A program made the position numbers and the translations under genes. From Paraglaciecola arctica BSs20135 (lineage in GTDB: Bacteria; Pseudomonadota; Gammaproteobacteria; Enterobacterales; Alteromonadaceae): a DNA stretch of 64,000 nt. The DNA lies in the NCBI RefSeq assembly GCF_000314995.1, contig NZ_BAEO01000014.1, positions 40,979 through 104,978 on the forward strand, read 5' to 3'. The notes under the pieces were generated by a model. It was not told the origin of the DNA and did not search any database. It worked only from the letters and a program-made list of their open reading frames with translations. Positions 8,424-16,070 of the stretch are shown one piece after another (positions within the stretch are counted from its first letter, which is position 1; every line of letters starts with the position of its first letter).

Positions 8424-9404
8424 ATGCCCCAGCCACGTAATAGTCAAATTTGTTTATCAGATACCCCTTATTACCATTGTGTTTCCCGCTGTGTACGGCG
8501 TTCTTTTTTGTGCGGTGTGGATAGTTATTCAGGTCAAAGTTATGAACATCGCCGTGAATGGGTTGAAGAGCGGTTGTTGTTTCTATCTTCAATATTTTCA
8601 ATTGATATATGTGCTTATGCTGTGATGAGTAATCATGTGCATGTGGTGTTACATGTAGATGTGCAACAAGTGATGGCTTGGACAGATAGTGAAGTGATTG
8701 AGCGCTGGCACCGCCTACATAAAGGCACATTGCTCACTCATATGTTTGTCAGGGGAGATACGTTAAGCCAAAGTCAACAACTCACCTTAGATGACACCAT
8801 AATCGAGTATCGCAAACGCTTACATGATATTAGCTGGTTGATGGGTAACCTGAATGAACATATTGCCCGAGAAGCCAATAAAGAGGATGACTGCACAGGC
8901 AGGTTCTGGGAAGGACGGTTTAAATCACAGGCTTTATTAGATGACGCCGCATTACTGTCCTGTATGGCCTATGTTGACCTTAACCCCATTCGAACCAAGA
9001 TAGCGGATACCCCAGAAACCTCAAATCACACCAGTATTAAAAAACGCTTAGAATCGATAAAAGGCCCCATCACAACACATTCACTGATGTCTTTTGTCGG
9101 TAACCCCAGACAAGATATGCCAAAAGGCATCGCTTTCTCACTCAAAGACTATTGTGAGTTAGTGGATATAACAGGCAGAATAATCAGAAATGACAAAGCA
9201 GGCCATATTGACCATCAACAACAACCCATCTTACAAAGGTTAGGCCTATCAGACGAACAATGGCTCACCCTCACCACTGAGTTTGAAAAGCATTTTTGTT
9301 ATGCTGCAGGAGCAGAAATGATGATGAACCAGTTCAAAGCGCACACAGGCCATCAACGTATTCGAGGCATGGGTAAAGCAAAAACATTGCTACACTGCGC
9401 ATAA
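8424..9404 (+). CDS. REP-associated tyrosine transposase (RAYT, IS200/IS605-like Y1)
   Basis: The 326-residue protein begins PQPRNSQICLSDTPYYHCVS and carries the HUH motif as NHVHVVLHV (about 72-80), plus the conserved AYVDLNPIRT segment of the Y1_Tnp family. These single-strand transposases bind hairpin REP sequences and are thought to copy or move them; they lack the ends of ordinary insertion sequences. A ribosome-binding site AGGA precedes the ATG. The gene is flanked by inverted, locally duplicated motifs (8326-8359 and 9584-9632), which are candidates for its recognition sequences. It appears intact. Confidence 0.88.
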   Translation: MPQPRNSQICLSDTPYYHCVSRCVRRSFLCGVDSYSGQSYEHRREWVEERLLFLSSIFSIDICAYAVMSNHVHVVLHVDVQQVMAWTDSEVIERWHRLHKGTLLTHMFVRGDTLSQSQQLTLDDTIIEYRKRLHDISWLMGNLNEHIAREANKEDDCTGRFWEGRFKSQALLDDAALLSCMAYVDLNPIRTKIADTPETSNHTSIKKRLESIKGPITTHSLMSFVGNPRQDMPKGIAFSLKDYCELVDITGRIIRNDKAGHIDHQQQPILQRLGLSDEQWLTLTTEFEKHFCYAAGAEMMMNQFKAHTGHQRIRGMGKAKTLLHCA

Positions 9405-9583
9405 CCTCAAGAAACCAACCAACAATTATCGAAAAGGTACAGTTGTGCCCACAATCCCGTTAAATACCTATTATTCCCACCAAATAGGCTGAAACTAATC
9501 CTCATCCTCCATCTTTCACTCAATCCAAGCCATTTTCACGCTGAAAATCGATATTGAATCTTTGGGTTAGTCTCAAAATCCAA

Positions 9584-9632
9584 TTATGGGTGGCTAGATA
9601 AATATTCATTATGGGTGGCTAGATAAATATTC
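9584..9632. repeat. 25-base tandem repeat downstream of the transposase
   Basis: The unit starting ttatgggtggctagataaat occurs twice in a row (9584-9608 and 9609-9632) without mismatch. Its first 20 bases are the inverted form (18 of 20 identical) of the sequence ending at 8359 on the other side of the transposase. This is probably part of the RAYT-linked repeat family. Confidence 0.8.
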
Positions 9633-9674
9633 TGCTCACAAGCAACAAACTCACTGTCAGAATATAAAAAAACC

Positions 9675-10490
9675 TTAAAGAATTTTTTGAAATTCAGAAA
9701 TGACTAATTCTGGCTCATCAAGGTGAATAAAATGGCCACTTTGGCTGGTAGACACAAATTGCCCTTGCGGAAATTCATTAACCCAAGACTCAAGCATTTT
9801 TGCTCTAATTTTCATAGCTTCAAGACTGCCTAATACTAATTCATCCCCCATAGCCTGAACACTGGCTAACACTGTTACCTTGATATCACCAATATCAGCA
9901 AAGTCTGGTAGAGGGGATGTAAGCCATAAATCCCGTAATTCATTCTTTAAACCATCTGGCCTAGGCTTTTCTTCTGTCATGCGTCTGCCCATAGCCTTCA
10001 AAAATTGGATTTCCGCTTCTACTACAGTGGGATCAATCTTGGCTATGATCTCACGTTCCCATCTTGTACCAGGATCAATCAGTAGTAGTGCTCTAGTGTT
10101 ACTTGGATACATATCCGCAAAGTGCCTAGCAATCATTCCGCCATATGAATGCCCAACAAAAACCACAGGTTGTTGTATATGTAAGTGATCTAATAATTTT
10201 TTGGCTATTTCGGCATAGTTTTTAGTACTCAGCTTGGTATTGAGTTGAGACGAGAGCCCTTGACCTACTCGTGAATAACGAATAACAGTGCAATTTTCAG
10301 ATAGCTTGTTGAATATAGGGTCAAAAGTTTCAAGGTCGAATCCTGCGCCCGCTTCAAATAAAGCAAAACAAGTATTACTATTCCCTAAAACTTGGTATTC
10401 CAAAGAATAAGTGTCAATAGTAGCGAATTGATAAGGTTCTCTGGAACACCCTAGAATTAAAAAGCAAAATATCAATATGTAGTAGCGCAT
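9675..10490 (-). CDS. Alpha/beta-hydrolase lipoprotein
   Basis: This 271-residue protein begins with a lipoprotein signal (FCFLILGCSRE, lipobox cysteine at about residue 15). It continues as an alpha/beta-hydrolase: an oxyanion-loop region (EAGAGFD), the nucleophile elbow GHSYGG (Ser at about 115) and a late His in SGHFIHLDEPE. The fold covers esterases, lipases and related hydrolases; no specific substrate is evident. Membrane attachment suggests action in the periplasm or at the outer membrane. It stands alone, convergent with the transposase. Confidence 0.75.
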   Translation of the reverse strand: MRYYILIFCFLILGCSREPYQFATIDTYSLEYQVLGNSNTCFALFEAGAGFDLETFDPIFNKLSENCTVIRYSRVGQGLSSQLNTKLSTKNYAEIAKKLLDHLHIQQPVVFVGHSYGGMIARHFADMYPSNTRALLLIDPGTRWEREIIAKIDPTVVEAEIQFLKAMGRRMTEEKPRPDGLKNELRDLWLTSPLPDFADIGDIKVTVLASVQAMGDELVLGSLEAMKIRAKMLESWVNEFPQGQFVSTSQSGHFIHLDEPELVISEFQKIL

Positions 10491-10692
10491 ATATTCCTTA
10501 TTATCAGTTCACCTTGCCACACCGAATTATTAACCTTAAATCTGTAAAATACATTTTAATAGGCCAGCCATCGCATGAGTTTTACATAAATTTTCTTTGA
10601 AATACCACAGTGGCGCAAAGAAGGTATTTGATTTAATCTGTGTGGAAGGATATTTTCCTTAAATTATTAGCTTTTTAAAATAGAGATTAATA

Positions 10693-10976
10693 ATGGATAT
10701 AAAAAAAGGGAAATGGAAGACAGCAACAATATTGGTGGCCTGTTTATTGATGCCGTTGGTCTTGATTTATTTTTGATATTAATCCAAGCACAAGTCATTG
10801 CTGTAAGTGGCTATTTATTTCAAGTTTGGATTAAACCAATGCTAATGCCATTCTATAAATATTTACTAAAAGTAGACCCTTATTTTTTTATTCCATCAAA
10901 GGACATTGTTCGCCAATGCCCTACTATCCTATGTCATTCAGTTCCATTCTTAATGGTAATAATGTTGCTTATATAG
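10693..10976 (+). pseudogene. Possible broken gene for a small membrane protein
   Basis: An ATG at 10693 opens a frame with a basic start and a hydrophobic helix (ATILVACLLMPLVLIYF), stopping at 10774-10776. The next frame continues openly (LILIQAQVIAVSGYLFQVW onward) to 10976, so a one-base change near the T5 run at about 10770 would join them into a roughly 95-residue membrane protein. No family is recognised. This may be a frameshifted remnant or chance. The remaining sequence of the 10491-11170 gap shows no gene, only a short motif at 11007-11034 shared with 5000-5027. Confidence 0.25.
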
Positions 10977-11170
10977 CAATTTGCAGAACAACGACAGAGG
11001 CGAATACTTACGATGGTTGTCCATGTAATTGTCTTGATTATCCGAAACTCACTGACGAAAGATTTTTTTTAGCCTCGGAGGCCCATTTTGTGGCAAGGCC
11101 TTTCCTGCAATGTCGGCGTTAATTGTAGCGGTTCACTAAAGAATAAGTAGAAAGAAAAGAGGATAAATAA

Positions 11171-12067
11171 GTGTCGAACAAAGATATGTTAATTGCCCTA
11201 AGTATAGTGGTGTTATGGGGTGTTAACTTTGTGGTTATCGCCTGGGGCCTTGAAGGCATGCCGCCTTTATTAATGGGTGGTTTGCGGTTTTTATTGGTGG
11301 CCAGTATTGGCTCGTTATTTTTTAAACGCCCTGACATTCCTTTTGTTTGGTGGGTAGCTTATGCCATACCTATTAGTTTTTTGCAGTTTGCTTTTTTATT
11401 TAGTGCCATGAAATTTGGTATGCCCGCAGGGTTAGCCTCCTTGGCATTACAATCACAAGCCTTGTTTACCTTGTTATTTGCCTTTTTAATTTTAAAAGAA
11501 GCCATAAAAGGTTATCAGCTGTTAGCTATTATTGTCGCAATATCGGGCTTAAGTCTCATTGCGTTTAGCCACGATACCACCACTATGACAGCCATAGGTT
11601 TTGGTTTAACCATGGCTGGTGCAGCAAGTTGGGCTATGGGCAATATCTGTAACCGGACCATCAGTAACCGTGGTTATAAAGCCAACGTGAATTTAATTAT
11701 TTGGAGTGCTTGGGTACCGCCTATCCCGTTTTTTATTTGTAGTTTGTGGTTTGAAGGCCCAGAGATAATCATCGACAGTTTAGTGAGTTTCAGCTGGCAG
11801 TCTATGGCATCGCTCATTTACCTTGCGGTATTTGCTACTATTTTAGGTTACGGATCGTGGAGCTATTTACTGTCTCGCTACCCTACTTCTCAAGTTGCCC
11901 CTTTGTCATTAGGTGTGCCTATTGTGGGGCTAACGTCAGCTAGCTTATTATTAAACGAGTCTGTATCAGCTATTCAATGGATGGGCGCTTTTTTGGTGCT
12001 AACAGGCTTATTAATGAATACCTTTGGTAGCCGATTCAAGCGTAAAATAGCCATTGAGGCGCAATAG
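11171..12067 (+). CDS. EamA/DMT-family exporter
   Basis: A 298-residue inner-membrane protein with ten predicted helices in two EamA repeats (about 5-135 and 150-285). The first helix contains VLWGVNFVVIAWGLEGMPP, characteristic of the YdeD/EamA subgroup, which exports O-acetylserine and cysteine in E. coli; related members move other metabolites. A GTG start is chosen because AGAGGA lies 8 bases upstream; the next ATG (11186) would remove the first residues of helix 1. The specific substrate is inferred only from subgroup resemblance. Confidence 0.82.
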   Translation: MSNKDMLIALSIVVLWGVNFVVIAWGLEGMPPLLMGGLRFLLVASIGSLFFKRPDIPFVWWVAYAIPISFLQFAFLFSAMKFGMPAGLASLALQSQALFTLLFAFLILKEAIKGYQLLAIIVAISGLSLIAFSHDTTTMTAIGFGLTMAGAASWAMGNICNRTISNRGYKANVNLIIWSAWVPPIPFFICSLWFEGPEIIIDSLVSFSWQSMASLIYLAVFATILGYGSWSYLLSRYPTSQVAPLSLGVPIVGLTSASLLLNESVSAIQWMGAFLVLTGLLMNTFGSRFKRKIAIEAQ

Positions 12068-12246
12068 ACGATTTATGACATCCTAATCACCTGAATAAAA
12101 AAGTACAGTTATTACATTCAACCCACTTAAACATAGAATGAAGTGGCAAAACGTTGTGGTTTTTACGACCCTAGGTATTTTCGTCGCTTATGGCTCAGAT
12201 ACCACAACAGCCCACCTTCTGCATTTCGCCACGGAGTCTTTAAATA

Positions 12247-12810
12247 ATGCGTTATATGCTTTTACTGTTATCACTAGTATCCACAATTGTTAACGCACAA
12301 ACCAAACCCGAGTTGCAAAAACAACTGCTCAACATGGCCCAACAAAGCCAACAAATACAAGCAAGACAAAAAAGCAAAGCCTCTGAAGTACTAAAAAACA
12401 TAGCAGCTGATATCACTCAATTACACACTCAAACTCTGAATGAAATAGTGCAACTACAAGGTTGGCCAACCAAAGAGCAAGTCACAGAAGAAGGTGTGAA
12501 CGCCGCATTTGAGTTAGTTAATCATGCAAACAACTTAAGTTTTCAGCAAAATATGCTGCCTTTTATTATTCAGTCTTATATGGATAAACAAGGTATTAGT
12601 GGTGAAGCCGTGGCAATATTTACCGATAAAGTGTCCATCGCTCAAGGAAAAAGTCAGGTATTTGGTACACAAGCAGATTTCATAAGCGGTAAAGTAGTGT
12701 TTTTCCAAATACAAAATCAAGACAGCGTAGATCATCTAAGAGCCCAGATGGGTATGCCGCCTTTAGCAGAATATAAGAAAACCTTGGAGCTTTTTTACGG
12801 TGTTCAATAA
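12247..12810 (+). CDS. DUF6624-like secreted protein
   Basis: A 187-residue protein with a short signal peptide (MRYMLLLLSLVSTIVNA) and a helical, Gln-rich stretch, followed by the recognisable pattern GWPTKEQVTEEGVNAAFELVNHA and later VFGTQ with a C-terminal AQMGMPPLAEY. This pattern is that of the DUF6624 family, whose function is unknown. It is predicted to be periplasmic. It lies 179 bases after the EamA gene and may be separately transcribed. Confidence 0.65.
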   Translation: MRYMLLLLSLVSTIVNAQTKPELQKQLLNMAQQSQQIQARQKSKASEVLKNIAADITQLHTQTLNEIVQLQGWPTKEQVTEEGVNAAFELVNHANNLSFQQNMLPFIIQSYMDKQGISGEAVAIFTDKVSIAQGKSQVFGTQADFISGKVVFFQIQNQDSVDHLRAQMGMPPLAEYKKTLELFYGVQ

Positions 12811-12876
12811 TAATATTGATTGCATATTTTAGGTGGTTACTGACGCTAAAGCCCCTATCTAAGGTAAAATTTTTCG

Positions 12877-13164
12877 CTATATTTGGTTTGGCATATCCAT
12901 GCTCTGGTGTAACACTCTAACAATTTGAATGTATTTTTCTGTATGTATATAAACAACTAAGTGGCTTTTAAAAGGGGCTAATCTAACAGATGGTTGAAAC
13001 TCTTGTCGCAATGGAAATTTTTCAGGGAAATGAATCAAGTAGCGTAAAAAAACATCAAGAGAATCGAGATACCGATCTGCACTCATTGCTCCCAAATTAT
13101 TTTCACCATACAACCATATATCGATGAGATCTTCTTTGGCGAGCTTAGATAACTTTACGTTCAA
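12877..13164 (-). CDS. ParE/RelE-superfamily toxin
   Basis: The 95-residue protein begins MNVKLSKLAKEDLIDIWLYG and ends with VVYIHTEKYIQIVRVLHQSMD. Both ends match the ParE/RelE fold, whose members poison gyrase (ParE) or cleave mRNA on ribosomes (RelE). The sequence is closer to ParE. Its start lies 2 bases after the antitoxin stop, the usual type II toxin-antitoxin arrangement, so the pair is co-transcribed and translationally coupled. It appears full length. Confidence 0.88.
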   Translation of the reverse strand: MNVKLSKLAKEDLIDIWLYGENNLGAMSADRYLDSLDVFLRYLIHFPEKFPLRQEFQPSVRLAPFKSHLVVYIHTEKYIQIVRVLHQSMDMPNQI

Positions 13165-13166
13165 GA

Positions 13167-13415
13167 TTATTTCTCAAATCTGGCTCGTGCCTGCGTTTTT
13201 ATAGAATCAATATCTAAAATTCCTGCGTCACCACTAGAAAGGCCATCACTTATAGCTGTTTGAAGAGCGTGTTGTTTAAGCCTTAGATACTCATTCACTG
13301 AAACTAACACCCCTTGTTCTTTGCCATTGCGCGTTATGGTAATAGGTGCCGATTGTGCGTTCATCAACAAATCACCAAAATTATTTTTTGCTTCTGTTGC
13401 TGTTATGCTTTTCAT
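13167..13415 (-). CDS. Phd/YefM-family antitoxin
   Basis: An 82-residue protein starting MKSITATEAKNNFGDLL, followed by APITITRNGKEQGVLVS. This is the classic Phd/YefM DNA-binding N-terminus; the C-terminal tail (LDIDSIKTQARARFEK) is the likely toxin-neutralising segment. It is the first gene of the pair with the ParE-like toxin. A palindrome 37 bases upstream (13452-13468) is a candidate for autoregulation. Confidence 0.9.
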   Translation of the reverse strand: MKSITATEAKNNFGDLLMNAQSAPITITRNGKEQGVLVSVNEYLRLKQHALQTAISDGLSSGDAGILDIDSIKTQARARFEK

Positions 13416-13451
13416 AAAAAACCTCTATTTTGGCATTTTTCATTTCAGATA

Positions 13452-13468
13452 TTAGCTAAATCAGCTAA
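13452..13468. promoter_or_regulatory. Palindrome upstream of the toxin-antitoxin pair
   Basis: ttagct (13452-13457) and agctaa (13463-13468) form a 6-base inverted repeat around aaatc. It lies 37 bases upstream of the antitoxin start. Antitoxins of this family usually bind palindromes in their own promoter, so this is a reasonable operator candidate, from position and symmetry only. Confidence 0.4.
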
Positions 13469-13573
13469 CTTAGACAATTAGTAAAACATATACGGTCAAA
13501 TCTAATGGCAATGATAGGCTAGTATAGACAGACTAAAACCATCTTTTATAAGTTACAGTTGGAGGCTTTTATT

Positions 13574-14413
13574 ATGAAAATTGAAGGTGCGATTAAAGAC
13601 TATACAGGCAAAGATCTTGCGAGAACATTCAAACAGTTACAACCATCACCAGAACGCAAATCTGCACTAATCAACCAAGACTTTACAACTTTAATGACTG
13701 AAGGTTATGTGATTATTGAAAATCTGCTTACGCCTAGTCAATGCGATCAAATAAAAAGAGAATGTATTCCTTTATTAAACCACACCGGCAGAAATAATTT
13801 TGAGGGTGAAAAAACCCAAAGATTATATAACGTTTTAGGGAAGACCAGATGTACTGATGGTCTGGCTGACCATCCTAGGATACTAGGGTTAATGGATTTG
13901 TTGTTTAGGCCAAACTTTCTGCTGAGTCAAAGTCAGGTGATCAATATATTACCCGGCGAAAGCAAACAGGCATTTCATTACGATGACTCCTTTTATCAAA
14001 TCCCTAGACCTAGGCCAGCCTTAGGCGCTGCCAGTATTTGGGCTATCGATGATTTTACTGAAGAAAATGGCGCAACAGTTGTTGTTCCTAAAAGCCAAGA
14101 ATGGGATGGACAACGCTCTCCAACCACTGAAAAAACCATAAAAGCAGTGATGCCCGCAGGCTCGGCTATATTTTTCCTTGGCACAACTTGGCATGGTGGT
14201 GGTGAAAACCTATCGACTTCATCCAGACTGGCTGTTACCCATCAATACTGCGAAGCATTTCTGCGGCAGCAAGAAAACTACTTGTTAGAGTTAGACAAAG
14301 ATATTCTACGTTCCTTGTCACCAGAATTACGTTCTCTAGTGGGTTATTCAATTTATCCGCCATTTATGGGCATGGTGGATGGCAAACATCCACTTCGCCT
14401 TCTCGATGAATAG
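13574..14413 (+). CDS. Phytanoyl-CoA dioxygenase (PhyH) family oxygenase
   Basis: A 279-residue Fe(II)/2-oxoglutarate-dependent oxygenase. The iron-binding triad is visible as H135-x-D137 (FHYDDSF) and H207 (TTWHGGGEN), with R218 in SRLAVTHQY as the likely 2-oxoglutarate ligand. The start ATG at 13574 is supported by GGAGG at 13561-13565, eight bases upstream; an upstream TTG in frame overlaps this ribosome-binding site and is rejected. The family hydroxylates varied small molecules and lipids; no substrate is implied by the neighbours. It is monocistronic. Confidence 0.85.
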   Translation: MKIEGAIKDYTGKDLARTFKQLQPSPERKSALINQDFTTLMTEGYVIIENLLTPSQCDQIKRECIPLLNHTGRNNFEGEKTQRLYNVLGKTRCTDGLADHPRILGLMDLLFRPNFLLSQSQVINILPGESKQAFHYDDSFYQIPRPRPALGAASIWAIDDFTEENGATVVVPKSQEWDGQRSPTTEKTIKAVMPAGSAIFFLGTTWHGGGENLSTSSRLAVTHQYCEAFLRQQENYLLELDKDILRSLSPELRSLVGYSIYPPFMGMVDGKHPLRLLDE

Positions 14414-14499
14414 CTAAGGTCGATGTATTATGGCAATCCCAATAATTGTTTACGCTGGAAGCTCAAATTATAATCCTAAGAAAAACTACCAGAGTATGA

Positions 14500-15000
14500 C
14501 TATTGATTGACTATATATTTTACTATTTTCTCTAAACGGGGATCATCAGGATCTGAAATACTGGTACTAGCAACAATATGCCCTGTTTTGTCAATAAACA
14601 CAGTAGTGGGAGTCCCTTTCACGTTAAATAACTCCCTGCCTACAGCATCACCATTTATTAGGGTTTTAAAACTCATGCCTCTACTATCTAATTCTTTTTG
14701 AGGTGTGGCACCGTCGTCTTCTCTGATACTTATGGCAATCATTTGCAGTCCCTCAGCTTGATATTTTTTATAGAGTGTATCTAAGCCAGGTTGAAGTTTT
14801 TTACAGTATGGACACCAAGTCGCCCAAAAATGAATCACTAGTGGCTTTCCAAGAAAGTCGGATGACTTAACTAATTGCCCCGCTTCATTGTATAGTTGCC
14901 ATTCTGGCATTTTCGATAACTCTGTAGTTTTAACCTGCTCTTGGGCAAAACAAAAAGAAGTAAACAAGATAACCGTAAGAAAAGTAAAAATTCGTAACAT
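14500..15000 (-). CDS. TlpA/ResA-like thioredoxin-fold protein
   Basis: The 166-residue protein has a signal peptide ending near CFA-Q and a thioredoxin fold of the TlpA/AhpC-TSA type. The active site is C63-P-Y-C66 in FWATWCPYCKK, and the cis-proline loop is KGTPTTVFIDKTG. Such proteins work in the periplasm as thiol-disulfide reductants, for example in cytochrome c maturation. No cytochrome genes are adjacent, so the partner is unknown. It is convergent with the PhyH gene. Confidence 0.85.
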   Translation of the reverse strand: MLRIFTFLTVILFTSFCFAQEQVKTTELSKMPEWQLYNEAGQLVKSSDFLGKPLVIHFWATWCPYCKKLQPGLDTLYKKYQAEGLQMIAISIREDDGATPQKELDSRGMSFKTLINGDAVGRELFNVKGTPTTVFIDKTGHIVASTSISDPDDPRLEKIVKYIVNQ

Positions 15001-15160
15001 AGCAATAATTTATTTTATGGAGTTTACAAACTAGAAAGCGTAAATAAACAATATCTTTCAGTAGAAAAACAACTTCTTTATGGGTATTGGTCTTAAATAA
15101 CTACTCATCAATCAATAACATTAATGTGAGGACAACTGTGGATAGTGGGAAGAATAACAA

Positions 15161-16012
15161 ATGACATGGTTTGAGCGTTTCGAGCAACATAAAAGTCGCT
15201 ATCTATATTTATTAATGGGCGCGTATTTTTTCATCAACAGTACAATCAATGCCACCTCAGACTGGATGGAAGAAACCCGGGATGGTGTGGCAGATTTCCA
15301 TATCATAGAACCCTTTCTGTGGGAGTATTCCAGTGCCATAAGTATTTTATTGCTGTTACCTTTATTAGCCATATTCTGGCAAGGCAACCCACTTCAACTC
15401 ACGCAAATCAAAAGCCAACTAGGTAAACACTTAGTCGCGTCACTGGTGTTTTCAATTTTACATGTGAGCATAATGGTCTTGATTAGAGAAATCGCTTACT
15501 GGTCTGCGGGAGGAAATTACGACTTTGGGCCAATCTTGCGAGAGTTCATTTACGAATACCGCAAGGATGTTTGGAGTTATGCGTTTTTTTTACTCTTTTA
15601 TCAGTTATATCAATTTGTCTACAGCCGCCTAAAAGGTGAAGCGAATCTAATAGACGCAGAGCCAGAGCAACAAAGTCCAACTCACGTACCTGAGCATCTA
15701 CTTGTTAAAAAACTCGACAGAGAATTTTTGGTTAAAGTCGACGATATTCAATGGATGGAATCAGCAGGTAATTACGTTAATCTACATAGCGGTGGTCGTA
15801 TCTACCCACTGCGATCTACCCTAGCCGACTTAAGCAAACGACTCGCCGAAAAAGGCTTCTGTCGCACCCACCGCTCATACGCTGTTAACTTTTCGGCCAT
15901 AGATCATATTAGTTATCAACCAAGTGGTGACGGCGAAATTTGTTTGAAAAATGGCACTGTGGTGGCCTTGTCTAGGCGCTATAAGGATGAGTTTAAAAAA
16001 TGCTTAGAATAG
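15161..16012 (+). CDS. Membrane-anchored LytTR transcriptional regulator
   Basis: A 283-residue protein. Its N-terminal half holds about four membrane helices (YLYLLMGAYFFINSTI, ISILLLLPLLAIFW, LVASLVFSILHVSIMVLI and YAFFLLFYQLYQFVYS). The C-terminal part (about 180-283) is a LytTR DNA-binding domain with VDDIQWMESAGNYVNLHSGG and FCRTHRSYAVNFSAID. There is no receiver domain, so signal input is probably through the membrane part. The arrangement matches LytTR regulators common in Alteromonadales. Its target genes are not evident. Confidence 0.85.
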   Translation: MTWFERFEQHKSRYLYLLMGAYFFINSTINATSDWMEETRDGVADFHIIEPFLWEYSSAISILLLLPLLAIFWQGNPLQLTQIKSQLGKHLVASLVFSILHVSIMVLIREIAYWSAGGNYDFGPILREFIYEYRKDVWSYAFFLLFYQLYQFVYSRLKGEANLIDAEPEQQSPTHVPEHLLVKKLDREFLVKVDDIQWMESAGNYVNLHSGGRIYPLRSTLADLSKRLAEKGFCRTHRSYAVNFSAIDHISYQPSGDGEICLKNGTVVALSRRYKDEFKKCLE

Positions 16013-16070
16013 TGATAGGGAATGCTAAGTAAATAGTTTTCGAGTATTTTCGAGATCCACAAGTCTAAAA

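Noticed and set aside
8422..8730. Minus-strand 102-codon open frame over the transposase start
   Set aside because: It is antisense to the clear RAYT coding sequence and has no recognisable features.
12153..12210. Inverted gttgtggt/accacaac as a terminator of the EamA gene
   Set aside because: The loop is about 40 bases and no T-run follows, so a functional hairpin is unlikely.
13559..13573. TTG start for the PhyH gene
   Set aside because: The TTG overlaps the GGAGG ribosome-binding site that serves ATG 13574.
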